The position numbers and the translations under genes were made by a program. Below are positions 1 to 8,253 of a DNA stretch of 64,000 nucleotides, piece after piece. Numbering within the stretch: the stretch's first letter is position 1; each line of letters begins with the position of its first letter. The notes under the pieces are model-generated. The model made no database searches. It was not told the origin of the DNA and saw only the letters and a program-made list of their open reading frames with translations. Source of the stretch: an uncultured Lachnospiraceae bacterium (GTDB lineage Bacteria; Bacillota; Clostridia; Lachnospirales; Lachnospiraceae); contig CAJTQO010000008.1 of assembly GCA_910578405.1 (NCBI GenBank), forward strand, positions 1 to 64,000, read 5' to 3'.

Positions 1-309
1 GCATTTTGGATTGAGTACGAAGACATAAGGCTTAAAACCTATCAGTTCTTCACAGGAAGAAAGATAGTTGGCGATGTGGATGCTGTACACAGAAGTAGAC
101 TCCAAAGCGGCAACAATCGTATTAAGATCAGGGTGTTGGTTTAAACACTTCAAAATCTTCCCTGCTAATTCCTCAGCTCCAGGCTGATTGTTGTCAAAAG
201 AAGATTGAATGAATTTATTTTTGTAAAAATCCAAAGCACAAACATAGTTGGATTTTGAACTGACGTCAATACCGACGTAAAGCGTAGATAAAGGGTTAAT
301 CTTTAACAA
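1..309 (-). CDS. IS110-family transposase, N-terminal part (cut by window edge)
   Basis: The reverse strand is open from a TTG at 309 to the left edge, giving 103 residues of a protein that is normally about 400. TTG is chosen because AAGGCGGTGAT, a near-perfect Shine-Dalgarno, sits a few bases upstream. The N-terminus shows YVGIDVSSKSNYVCALD, the first acidic box of the DEDD (RuvC-like) catalytic domain of IS110 recombinases. It is followed by ALESTSVYS and IANYL, the second conserved block. IS110 enzymes cut and rejoin DNA as a Ser/DEDD recombinase guided by an RNA from the element's own end. The serine domain lies outside the window, so activity cannot be judged. Confidence 0.88.
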   Translation of the reverse strand, partial: MLKINPLSTLYVGIDVSSKSNYVCALDFYKNKFIQSSFDNNQPGAEELAGKILKCLNQHPDLNTIVAALESTSVYSIHIANYLSSCEELIGFKPYVFVLNPKC

Positions 310-315
310 GATATC

Positions 316-540
316 ACCGCCTTTCCGATTAAGGATTTATGGGACCTGAAGGTAAAGGTTTATCCTGGGAATCATATGCTGACCGAAACCTCGCGTAATA
401 AGCATGCACCCTGGCAGCTGATTTGCTGGTGCTGTACACCAGGGGATGAAACATCTGTGTAAGCGGAATGTGGCATATGATTCAGGCTGCAAGCTCCATA
501 AGCAGACACCGGGAACCGGGCTGAAAGGACAAAAAGCAGT
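316..540 (-). ncRNA. candidate IS110 bridge RNA region
   Basis: Noncoding DNA directly 5' of the transposase. In IS621-type IS110 elements this is where the bridge RNA is encoded, on the transposase strand. Seen here: a perfect 6-bp hairpin with a 5-nt loop (426-431 with 437-442), a longer imperfect stem pairing ATGCT with AGCAT and GGG with CCC across about 375-415, and CCGG-rich self-complementary DNA near 509-520. The exact ends, the target and donor loops and the element boundary cannot be set by eye, so coordinates are approximate. The 71-codon frame inside it shows no protein-like features. Confidence 0.4.
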
Positions 541-668
541 GCCTCTAGACATCAGACTCTGCTGATATCATACCACAGAATGACCTATGTAACTAATAAC
601 CAATGTAGATGAGATGGAAAGGGATTATCCCAGGTGTCTTAGATGATCTATAAATTTATAGAAAGGAT

Positions 669-705
669 AAGTGCATAACCATCTGTTCCTATTGGTTATA
701 CACTT
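669..705. promoter_or_regulatory. inverted repeat upstream of marR, candidate operator
   Basis: AAGTGCATAACCA (669-681) faces TGGTTATACACTT (693-705): 13-bp arms with one mismatch around an 11-bp centre, ending about 20 bases before the marR start. MarR proteins bind such near-palindromes over their own promoters. A TATTAT at 705-710 could be the -10, but no good -35 is visible. Confidence 0.5.
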
Positions 706-725
706 ATTATACGAGGATAAGGAAT

Positions 726-1193
726 ATGAATTATAAACCAGGACGGGAACTCCAGGAATTTAACCGCCTGTACAGAGAAACGGACAGCATCTACCATAAG
801 CTTGCGCTGCACGCCGGCCTTTCCGACAGCGCTTTCCATATTTTATACAGCATTGTGGAATTTGGCGACGGATGCCTGCAAAAAGATATTTCCACCCAGT
901 ATAACATCAGCAAGCAAACCATCAACTCTTCCATTAAAAATCTGGAAGCCAAAGGCTACCTTACCTTAAGCCGCGGAAAGGGACGGGATATGCACCTGCA
1001 CTTAACCCCTGCCGGAGAAGCATTCACGGAAGAATACATTGTTCCCGTTTTTGATGCGGAAAACCATGTTTTTGCCCAAATGACTCCGGAAGAAACAGCG
1101 CAAATGCTGCGCCTGACCAAGAAATATACGGAGCTGTTCCGTAAAAATGCCGATGAGAAAATATTGCACTCTTCCAAGGAGGTAAAGATATGA
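726..1193 (+). CDS. MarR-family transcriptional regulator
   Basis: 155-residue winged-helix protein, the usual MarR length. An N-terminal dimerisation helix is followed by a helix-turn-helix around residues 55-80, with recognition helix ISKQTINSSIKNLEAKGYL, and a wing with SRGKGRDMHLHLTPAG. AGGATAAGGA precedes the ATG. The stop overlaps the start of the MATE transporter by ATGA, so the two are translationally coupled. By analogy with MarR/MATE pairs it should repress its own operon until a drug or metabolite releases it; the inverted repeat at 669-705 is the likely site. The ligand is unknown. Confidence 0.88.
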   Translation: MNYKPGRELQEFNRLYRETDSIYHKLALHAGLSDSAFHILYSIVEFGDGCLQKDISTQYNISKQTINSSIKNLEAKGYLTLSRGKGRDMHLHLTPAGEAFTEEYIVPVFDAENHVFAQMTPEETAQMLRLTKKYTELFRKNADEKILHSSKEVKI

Positions 1194-2566
1194 AACAGAA
1201 AAAAAGAACAAAGGAACCCCGCATCCAGTTGTCTGACCACTTTACTTACAAACGGCTGGCGCGGTTCGTCCTTTCCCCTATCCTGATGATGCTATTCACT
1301 TCGCTATACAGCATCGTAGACGGATTTTTCGTCTCCAATTTTGTAGGCAAGACCCCTTTTGCCGCCGTCAACCTCGTTATGCCCGTCGCCATGGCCCTTG
1401 GCTCCATCGGCTTTATGGTAGGCGCCGGAGGCAGCGCCCTTGTTTCCATGACCCTGGGACAAGGGAAAAAGGAACTGGCCAACCAGTATTTTTCCATGCT
1501 GGTCTATGTAACGGCCGCCATCAGCCTGGCCCTGTCGGTCATCGGCTTTATCTTTACCCCACAGATTTGCGTAGCGCTGGGGGCTGCCGGGGAACTGCTG
1601 GAGCAATGCATCCTGTATGGCCGGATTTTATTTCTTTCCACCATGCCCTTTGTTTTGCAGAATGTATTTAACAGCTTCTTCGTCACTGCAGAAAAACCGC
1701 AACTGAGCTTAAAAATCTCCGTTTCGGCCGGATGCGCCAATATTATTTTGGATTTCCTTTTTATCGCCGTATTCCATTGGGGCATAGCCGGAGCGGCGCT
1801 TGCCACCACCGTTGGGCAAATCGTAGGCGGCATTATCCCGCTCCTGTATTTTGCCAGAGAAAATGACAGCCTCCTGCGGCTCACCAAAGCAAAATTTTCC
1901 ATAAGCGTATTGGCAAAAACCTGCGTCAACGGTTCCTCAGAAATGGTTTCCAACCTCTCCGCCTCCCTGGTAAATATCCTGTACAACTTCCAGTTGATGC
2001 GGATTGCAGGGGAAAACGGCATAGCGGCTTATGGCGTCATTATGTATGTCAATTTTATCTTTATGGCCATTTACCTTGGTTATTCCATCGGCAGTTCCCC
2101 CATCGTCAGTTACCACTATGGCTCCGGGAATAAAAAAGAACTGCAGAACCTGTTTGGAAAAGGCTTGGCATTGATGGGCGGCGGAGGGCTTCTCCTGACC
2201 TTACTGGCAGAACTGCTAAACCGCCCCCTGGTACAGATTTTCACAAGCTATGACGAGCAATTGTTTGCCATTACCAGCCACGGTTTCCGGCTCTATGCCC
2301 TCTCTTTCCTGCTGATGGGCTTCAACATATGGGGTTCGGCCTTTTTCACAGCCTTAAATAACGGCGCGGTTTCCGCCGCCATCTCCTTTCTGCGCAGCCT
2401 TGTCTTCCAGATTGCCGCCGTCTTCTTACTGCCCCTCTTCCTTGGCATAGACGGCGTCTGGCTGGCCATCGTGGCAGCCGAACTGCTGGCCGCCCTATTG
2501 ACTGTCCTTTTCTTTGTGGGGAAAAACAGCCGGTACTGCTATTTTCCAGATAAAAAGGCGCAATAA
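1190..2566 (+). CDS. MATE-family multidrug efflux transporter
   Basis: 458 residues with about twelve hydrophobic helices arranged as two similar halves. The first helix, PILMMLFTSLYSIVDGFFVS, and the following GKTPFAAVNLVMPV are typical of the MepA/DinF-like branch. MATE proteins export cationic or aromatic compounds in exchange for Na+ or H+. It starts on the ATGA overlap with marR behind AAGGAGGTAAAGAT, so the pair is one operon. No truncation or frameshift is seen. The substrate cannot be read from sequence. The downstream inverted repeat separates it from a convergent gene. Confidence 0.9.
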   Translation: MKQKKRTKEPRIQLSDHFTYKRLARFVLSPILMMLFTSLYSIVDGFFVSNFVGKTPFAAVNLVMPVAMALGSIGFMVGAGGSALVSMTLGQGKKELANQYFSMLVYVTAAISLALSVIGFIFTPQICVALGAAGELLEQCILYGRILFLSTMPFVLQNVFNSFFVTAEKPQLSLKISVSAGCANIILDFLFIAVFHWGIAGAALATTVGQIVGGIIPLLYFARENDSLLRLTKAKFSISVLAKTCVNGSSEMVSNLSASLVNILYNFQLMRIAGENGIAAYGVIMYVNFIFMAIYLGYSIGSSPIVSYHYGSGNKKELQNLFGKGLALMGGGGLLLTLLAELLNRPLVQIFTSYDEQLFAITSHGFRLYALSFLLMGFNIWGSAFFTALNNGAVSAAISFLRSLVFQIAAVFLLPLFLGIDGVWLAIVAAELLAALLTVLFFVGKNSRYCYFPDKKAQ

Positions 2567-2576
2567 AACCACCCCC

Positions 2577-2624
2577 TATTCCATCCTGGCAGAGACAAAC
2601 TCCAATCTCCGGCCGGATGGAATA
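2577..2624. terminator. inverted repeat between convergent genes, terminator-like
   Basis: TATTCCATCC (2577-2586) pairs with GGATGGAATA (2615-2624), and GGC/GCC extends the stem inside. It sits between the convergent MATE and glucuronidase stop codons. Neither strand has a clear U-tract, so termination is inferred mainly from position. Confidence 0.4.
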
Positions 2625-2644
2625 AGAAATGGTTCTTTCTGCCT

Positions 2645-4459
2645 TTATTGATTCCGCTCCATTTTCTCCCACCTGTTTTTCAAAACATACGCCGCATTTT
2701 TCGGCTGTCTGTTTCTCGTAAATATCCCCTTCTTATTTCCGTTTACGCGCATAATGCCTTCCTGCGCCTGGAAGTCTGCAAAGTTCCAGGCCAGCTCTCC
2801 TTGCACAAACGGGAATCTGTCCATAATTTCAAAGGTCTTTTCCATATATTTGTCCTGGTATTCCTGTGTCCACATAACCCCCGGCAGCTTATGCTCCGAC
2901 GCCAGTGTGTCCGCCCCGAATTCCGTAAATACAAAAGGGACATGCAGCTTCTTTTCCTCCCAGGCTTTCATTTCCTGGGCGAACAGTTCCATGGCTTCCT
3001 CTATTTCCGGCCCTCCTGCAATATACCAGCCATAGTATCGGTTTAGGCAGATAAAATCCAGCAAAGGATAGCACCTGCATTTATCCGGGGCGCTGTTCTT
3101 CTCCATGGCCCCGGTCAGCGGACGGCGTTGGGGATCCAGTTCCCTTGCCCATGCAAAAATATCCTTAAAATACGCTGCCGCGCCGTCGCTGGTTGTTTCC
3201 GGCTCGTTGAATAAGCTAAACGCGATTACGCTTGGATGGTTCTTATCCCGCTGAATCATCTCTTCCACCTGGCGCATATGGTTCTTCTTTAATTCCGGCA
3301 CAGTGGGCGTTTCAAAAAAGTAAGTGTGCTTCCCTTTTCCCGCGTCTGCGAAATTGGCAAAGGAACGCATCATCCCCACAGCCGCCACCTCGTCTATCAC
3401 CAGGAAGCCTTCCTCGTCCGCCATCCGGTACCACTCCTCCGCATACGGATAATGGCTTGTCCTAAAACAGTTGGCCCCATTCCATTTCATGCACTCAAAA
3501 TCGCGCTTTGCCACTGCCCACTGGAATGCCCGTCCCATAATTTCAAAGTCTTCATGCTTCCCATATCCTTTCAGATAGACAGGCTTCCCATTGACCAGTA
3601 TTTTCTCCCCTTCCACCTTCACGGTGCGTATCCCAATCCGGTCTTTATACTCATCCACCACCCTGCCATTTTCTTTCAGCTCCAGCTTTATCGTATACAG
3701 ATATGCATTGCGCACATTCCATAAGTGCGCTCCTTCCACGCACAGCGTCCCCTTAGCGCCTTCGCCCGACGCCGCCAGATTGCCGTCTTGGTCATACAGG
3801 CTAACCCAAATATCGCCGTCCCCGGTATGTGCCGCCTCATAATTGACTTTCGCCCTTCCCTCCTCAATCTCATAGGTTACGCTGTAATCCACAATGGCGT
3901 GTTTTGGAATCTGGAGCAAATATACGCTCCGCTGTATCCCTGCATAATTAAAGAAATCGAAATAGGGCTTTACCAGTTTCCTCCCGGAAGCCAGTATTTT
4001 CACCGACCCACAGGGAAGCGCGGCTTCGCTGAGTTCATTGTTTGCCCACACAACCAAGCGGTTTGCTTCTCCCCTTTTTACAACATCGGTAATATCGCAC
4101 ACCACTGGCAGGAAGCCTCCCTCATGTTCCCCCACCAACTGCCCGTTGCAGTAAACCGCAGCCCGGTGCGTTATGCTGCCAAAACGCAGAAAACATGCTC
4201 TGTCCTGCAAATCGTCCGGACAGTAAAATTCCGTCTCATACCAAAAGTCCCCGGTATAATCCCGCTCCTCCTCCTTGGTAAACAAATCCGCAAAAGCAGA
4301 CGGCACAGGCATGGAGCAAGAGGACGCAAGCCCGTTGCGGCCCCACTCCTTTTCTTTCCCAACCCCATCCGCATCAAACGAAAACCTCCATAACCCATCC
4401 AATGAAACTTTGCTCCTATAAGCATTGCTGCATGGATACAATTCCGAATACCCCAACAT
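2645..4459 (-). CDS. uidA: GH2 beta-glucuronidase
   Basis: 604 residues, co-linear with E. coli UidA (603): N-terminal jelly roll, immunoglobulin-like middle domain, and TIM barrel from about residue 280. The acid/base Glu is E419 in SLFNEPET, the nucleophile E513 in VFTEFGAD, and the N575-K576-K577 in GNKKGIFTR matches the N-x-K motif that recognises the glucuronate carboxylate. That motif separates glucuronidases from GH2 galactosidases. The start at 4459 has AAGGAGGAAGGCT upstream; an in-frame ATG 39 codons earlier adds only non-homologous sequence. No signal peptide is seen, so it is probably cytoplasmic. In gut bacteria such enzymes release aglycones from host or plant glucuronides. No uronate transporter or kinase is adjacent. 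Confidence 0.9.
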   Translation of the reverse strand: MLGYSELYPCSNAYRSKVSLDGLWRFSFDADGVGKEKEWGRNGLASSCSMPVPSAFADLFTKEEERDYTGDFWYETEFYCPDDLQDRACFLRFGSITHRAAVYCNGQLVGEHEGGFLPVVCDITDVVKRGEANRLVVWANNELSEAALPCGSVKILASGRKLVKPYFDFFNYAGIQRSVYLLQIPKHAIVDYSVTYEIEEGRAKVNYEAAHTGDGDIWVSLYDQDGNLAASGEGAKGTLCVEGAHLWNVRNAYLYTIKLELKENGRVVDEYKDRIGIRTVKVEGEKILVNGKPVYLKGYGKHEDFEIMGRAFQWAVAKRDFECMKWNGANCFRTSHYPYAEEWYRMADEEGFLVIDEVAAVGMMRSFANFADAGKGKHTYFFETPTVPELKKNHMRQVEEMIQRDKNHPSVIAFSLFNEPETTSDGAAAYFKDIFAWARELDPQRRPLTGAMEKNSAPDKCRCYPLLDFICLNRYYGWYIAGGPEIEEAMELFAQEMKAWEEKKLHVPFVFTEFGADTLASEHKLPGVMWTQEYQDKYMEKTFEIMDRFPFVQGELAWNFADFQAQEGIMRVNGNKKGIFTRNRQPKNAAYVLKNRWEKMERNQ

Positions 4460-4597
4460 AGCCTTCCTCCTTTTTCTTCCGGTTGCGCTTCCTCTCTCCG
4501 GGCGGTTTATCCCCTTTTTATTCAGTATATCATCGTCACAAATCCTTCGCAATGCCCTTCCCTGAAAACAATGCAAAAACCGGGAAAGCCATTTCCC

Positions 4598-7321
4598 CTA
4601 TCTCTCTGCACTCCCCTTCTTTTCTTCCAATCCCGCGCTGTCTATCTCTTCATAAAGCAGCCGTCTGTTTCCCTTCTCCCCAAACGGAATGCCATATATG
4701 CGGCTTATCCCTGTCCCCACATCTTCCACATGCCATAGCGCCTCCTGTGAAAAACAATCAAACTGCAAGGTATGTCCCCATCTTCTCACCATCGTTTCCC
4801 CATCATAGCCATAAAGCTCCGTTTTCCTAAGCGTAGCGCAGGCGCCGTATTCCATATGCTGTACCATAAGCTGCCCGCCGGAAAATGCCATTCCCACATA
4901 AGCAAATCCATCCGTCCCTTCCCGTCCGCTCAACGGGACAGGTTCCGCCATGGTAAACCAAACGCCGCTGTCCCGCTTGCTCAAAACCAAGTAAAGATAC
5001 CATGCGCTGTCCATCCTATCCCTCTCCCTGGATTTTTCCACAGGCAGCTCTCCGACAATGGCCATATCCGCAATGCCATCCCCATTCATATCGCCCCTGG
5101 CTATGCCTGCCGCTTCCGCCCCAAGCCCAGGATAAACCATATCCAGCCACCTTTGCGCCAGCTCAAGTCCGGTTTCTGGCTGTTCGTCCGGCTCTTCCTG
5201 CGTCAGCCCATCTCCGGAGCCGTCTTCTCCCGCCCCCTTTTCTTCCGGCCCTTCCTGCAGCAGCCCGTTTCCGGCCCTCATTTCCTCCGGCCCTTCCTGC
5301 AGCAGCCCGCTTCCGGCCCTCGTTTCCTCCGGCCCTTCCTGCAGCAGTCCGCTTCCGGCCCTCGTTTCCTCCGGCCCTTCCTGCAGCAGTCCGTTTCCGG
5401 CTCCTGTTTCCTCCGGCCCCTTTTCCACCAGCTCCAGATAAGGGAGCTTGGCCAAATCCCCCACATCCTGCCATGGCTCATAATCCAGGCTTAAAAAATA
5501 CAGTTCCTCCATCCCCATAAGCGGCTCATAATCTTCTACCTGGTTTTCTTCCATCCGCAGGGAAACCAGTCCCTCCATCCCTTCCAAAGCGCTTATATCC
5601 TGAATTCTGTTCCTCTCCAAGGATAAACAGCGCAGCTTTCCCATCCCTTTCAATGGCGCGAGCCTGGAAATCCCGTTCCCCCCGGCATAAAGCTCCTCCA
5701 ACTGCGCCAGGCCGGCCAAAGGAGACAAATCCTCCACCTGGTTATCCGATATATCCAAAAAAGCCAGTTTCCCCAAAGTCTCCAATCCATCCAGGCTATT
5801 CACTTCATTCCCGCGCAAACACAGACGCTCCAACTGCGTCAGACGGCCTAACAGCGCAACATCCCGGATTTTCCCTCCCGTCAGCTCCAGTCTCTTCAGG
5901 CTCTGGCACGCTGTCAATGGCGATATATCCTCAAGCCCCTTTCCGCCGTCTGCCGCCAATTCCTCCAGCCGGGGCAATTCCTGCACAAAAGCCAAGTCCT
6001 CCAGTTCCCCGCCGCGGATTTCCAAACTGGTTAAGCGCTCCAACTTAGGAAGCTCCTCCAAAAGCCTTGCCGTCCCTTCCTGTTTCGCCTCCCTATACGA
6101 CACGGACAAGACGCGTAAATTCTCCAAATAGCGCAAATCATGGAAACTTTCCACTTCTTCCCCACAAAAAAGGCGCAGCGTTTCCATCCCCATGATTTCC
6201 TCCCGCGATAACAAAGCATGTCCCTGCCGGTTGCGCAGCTCCCATCCGATTGCTTCCCTTATTTTCCCATCCGCCCATTCAATATCTTCATAAGGCGTTT
6301 TCCCGCTGCAAAGCCCACGGAATATGCCGCTCCAAAGGGTGTTCCATCCCAGGGCGGCTTCCTCTGGCGTTTCCACGCCGTCCACAAACTTCTGTATATT
6401 CGCAATGGCCTCCAAATACCTTTTTGCCTCTTCCAGTCTCCCCGCTTCCCGTTCTTCCTTCCCCATCTCCAGCCGCAGCGCAAAAGCATCCGTTAAAAAC
6501 ATACACCCGGCGGCGCCTCCTGAGGTCTGGTAAAGCAGCATTGCCGCCTGTTCTCCCGGATTAGCCAACAGGGGATAAGCGTTATGGCTCCAGGACGCAC
6601 TGCCGTCTTCCCCTAAAAGATTGGCGCAATATTCCCACATCCTGCCATAATTCCACAAGCCATTCTGCCCGGCCAGCGGATTTTCCTCCATATCCGCTCC
6701 CACGGCTTTGCGCGCCGCCTCTCTCTGCGGCATTCCTCCCTGACTCCAGGACTCTCCTGCCGCCTGCATTTCTTGCGTCTCTCGCAATGACACTGCATTC
6801 TGCATCCTTTGCGTCTCCTGCGGCGACACTGCCTCCTGCATTCCTTGCGCTTCCTGCAATAACTCTGCCGCCTGCATTCCTTCCGTTTCCTGCAACGACT
6901 CCGCTCCCGACGGGCCCCTTGTTTCCCGCAATGGCCCTGCCGCCTGCATTCCTCCTGTTTCCCGCTCCTCCCCCTTCCACTTAATCCCTTCTTCCATAGG
7001 ATAGCCTTGCACTATCATCGTCTCCCCACGGTAAGAAAAAACCGCTTCCATTCCCTGGATTTTCACCTCCAGAAAAGCTTCTTCAAATCCCCCTTCTTTT
7101 ACCATCCATTGCCGGACTTCCTTCGCCTGACGCTCAAACCGCTCTTCCATTCCCAGGTTTTTCCCATCCTGGCCTCTCCCGGCTTCTGCGCTCTGGCGCA
7201 CCATCCAGTCCATCAGCCTGACGCCCGCAAACATAAACATGCCAAAACACAGAACTGCCGCCGCACTGCGGCACAGCCCCCATGCCGCCTTCTTCCAAAT
7301 CCTTCTGCCCTCTTTCTCCAT
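4598..7321 (-). CDS. membrane-anchored leucine-rich-repeat surface protein with two low-complexity repeat tracts
   Basis: 907 residues. A basic N-terminus and one hydrophobic helix (about 12-36) suggest a type II anchor with the rest outside. Residues 120-191 hold 12-residue repeats (TEGMQAAELLQE type). About 375-630 hold internalin/SDS22-like leucine-rich repeats (LERLCLRGNEVNSLDGLETL). About 637-693 hold four 14-residue repeats (GPEETRAGSGLLQE). A Ca-binding-like DMNGDGIADMAIVG follows near 745. The family and ligand are not recognised; a binding or sensory role is inference. Start at 7321 is preferred because AAGGTGG lies about 10 bases upstream, while the earlier TTG (7384) and ATG (7366) lack one. 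It overlaps the upstream gene by about 190 bases. Confidence 0.7.
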   Translation of the reverse strand: MEKEGRRIWKKAAWGLCRSAAAVLCFGMFMFAGVRLMDWMVRQSAEAGRGQDGKNLGMEERFERQAKEVRQWMVKEGGFEEAFLEVKIQGMEAVFSYRGETMIVQGYPMEEGIKWKGEERETGGMQAAGPLRETRGPSGAESLQETEGMQAAELLQEAQGMQEAVSPQETQRMQNAVSLRETQEMQAAGESWSQGGMPQREAARKAVGADMEENPLAGQNGLWNYGRMWEYCANLLGEDGSASWSHNAYPLLANPGEQAAMLLYQTSGGAAGCMFLTDAFALRLEMGKEEREAGRLEEAKRYLEAIANIQKFVDGVETPEEAALGWNTLWSGIFRGLCSGKTPYEDIEWADGKIREAIGWELRNRQGHALLSREEIMGMETLRLFCGEEVESFHDLRYLENLRVLSVSYREAKQEGTARLLEELPKLERLTSLEIRGGELEDLAFVQELPRLEELAADGGKGLEDISPLTACQSLKRLELTGGKIRDVALLGRLTQLERLCLRGNEVNSLDGLETLGKLAFLDISDNQVEDLSPLAGLAQLEELYAGGNGISRLAPLKGMGKLRCLSLERNRIQDISALEGMEGLVSLRMEENQVEDYEPLMGMEELYFLSLDYEPWQDVGDLAKLPYLELVEKGPEETGAGNGLLQEGPEETRAGSGLLQEGPEETRAGSGLLQEGPEEMRAGNGLLQEGPEEKGAGEDGSGDGLTQEEPDEQPETGLELAQRWLDMVYPGLGAEAAGIARGDMNGDGIADMAIVGELPVEKSRERDRMDSAWYLYLVLSKRDSGVWFTMAEPVPLSGREGTDGFAYVGMAFSGGQLMVQHMEYGACATLRKTELYGYDGETMVRRWGHTLQFDCFSQEALWHVEDVGTGISRIYGIPFGEKGNRRLLYEEIDSAGLEEKKGSAER
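5245..5412 (-). repeat. four 42-bp tandem repeats inside the LRR gene
   Basis: Units begin at 5245, 5287, 5329 and 5371, each with CCGGCCCTTCCTGCAGCAG followed by a slightly varied half; a degenerate fifth starts at 5413. They encode a 14-residue unit. Near identity at DNA level points to recent slippage or unequal exchange, so copy number probably varies between strains. Confidence 0.9.
6749..6963 (-). repeat. about six degenerate 36-bp repeats inside the LRR gene
   Basis: The protein reads as 12-residue units of the form T-x-G-M-Q-x-A-x-x-L-x-E between the anchor and the LRR domain. DNA identity between units is lower than in the 42-bp tract, so this expansion looks older. The role is probably a spacer stalk. 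Confidence 0.75.
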
Positions 7322-7964
7322 CTTTTTCTTCCACCTTGCGAAACCCAACCAGTTCCGCTTTCTCATACCGGTTGAACAACGCAACCAAAACCTGGTTATC
7401 TTCCACTAACTGCTCGGTTTTCCCATTGGCGGCATACACATAGGCAGCATTCCCGTCTCCGTCAAACGTTTCTGTGGCATATTCCTTGCATACCAGCCGC
7501 ATTTCCTCCCAGTCCATGGAATAAAAAGCGGCAAAATGCCCTCCTGTTACATAAATCCCATTTTTGTCATAACGGAGCGGATACGCCGTACCGCTGCCGG
7601 CAATAACCCCTAACTCTATCCAGCCTCCTTCCCCATCCTGCCCATAAACCCGGCTATGGAAGCTGGCCTCTATTCCATTATATCCATATGTCCCGTCCGT
7701 GACCAGCAAAAGAGGGGAAATCCCTTTCTTTAATTCCACATATGCATAAGACTCCCCAGCTTTCACTGCCTCCGACGGCGCTTCCGTTTCCAAATCCGCG
7801 CTCCCCTTTCCGGCCCTTCCGCCTTCTGGCTGTCCTGCCGTTTCTTTCCGATTGCCCTGCCCTTCCTTAGACGCCTGCGCCAAACTCCCTGCCCCTATGC
7901 CGCCTCCCGCTAAACCTATTATAACAAACAACAATACTATGTGCTTTCCAACCGTCTTGTTCAT
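7134..7964 (-). CDS. secreted protein of unknown function
   Basis: 276 residues. The start at 7964 is fixed by AGGAGG upstream and by the signal peptide that follows: a positively charged MNKTVGKH, a hydrophobic stretch to residue 20, then a likely signal peptidase I site at SLAQA-S. A Gly/Glu/Lys-rich linker follows, then a compact region with several Tyr/Gly-rich strands (LLLVTDGTYGYNG, LRYDKNGIYVTGG). No family recognised. Its last 60 or so codons overlap the start of the LRR protein in another frame, and that tail has poor protein character, so the true end may lie earlier or a frameshift may have extended it. Genes this close on one strand are probably co-transcribed and may work together at the surface. 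Confidence 0.6.
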   Translation of the reverse strand: MNKTVGKHIVLLFVIIGLAGGGIGAGSLAQASKEGQGNRKETAGQPEGGRAGKGSADLETEAPSEAVKAGESYAYVELKKGISPLLLVTDGTYGYNGIEASFHSRVYGQDGEGGWIELGVIAGSGTAYPLRYDKNGIYVTGGHFAAFYSMDWEEMRLVCKEYATETFDGDGNAAYVYAANGKTEQLVEDNQVLVALFNRYEKAELVGFRKVEEKDGERGQKDLEEGGMGAVPQCGGSSVFWHVYVCGRQADGLDGAPERRSRERPGWEKPGNGRAV

Positions 7965-8253
7965 AAAAATGATGCACCTCCTGTCATTCCTATCTTGTGC
8001 CGTGACCGCGCTGCCCTGCTTCCATCCAACAAGCCATTCGATTTTAAGCCGGATGATTTTAAGCCGGATGGAGCCGTGCCATTCCAAACATCCAAACAAA
8101 AAAATGGCGCTCCAACCCACTGTCCCATAGGCTACCGTTTTAGTCTATACGGACAATGCGTCAAAGTACCATCATAATTGCATGATTTCTGCATCATTTT
8201 CACATAATTGCCGCGTCTTTGCCTTTCCGGCAAATTCGCTATCCGGCTGCGGT

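Noticed and set aside
2645..4459. Beta-galactosidase
   Set aside because: The N-K-K motif near residue 575 and overall co-linearity with UidA favour glucuronidase.
5002..5520. Pro/Ala-rich reading frames opposite the LRR gene
   Set aside because: They are antisense shadows of the GC-rich repeats; no ribosome binding sites, and composition follows the coding strand.
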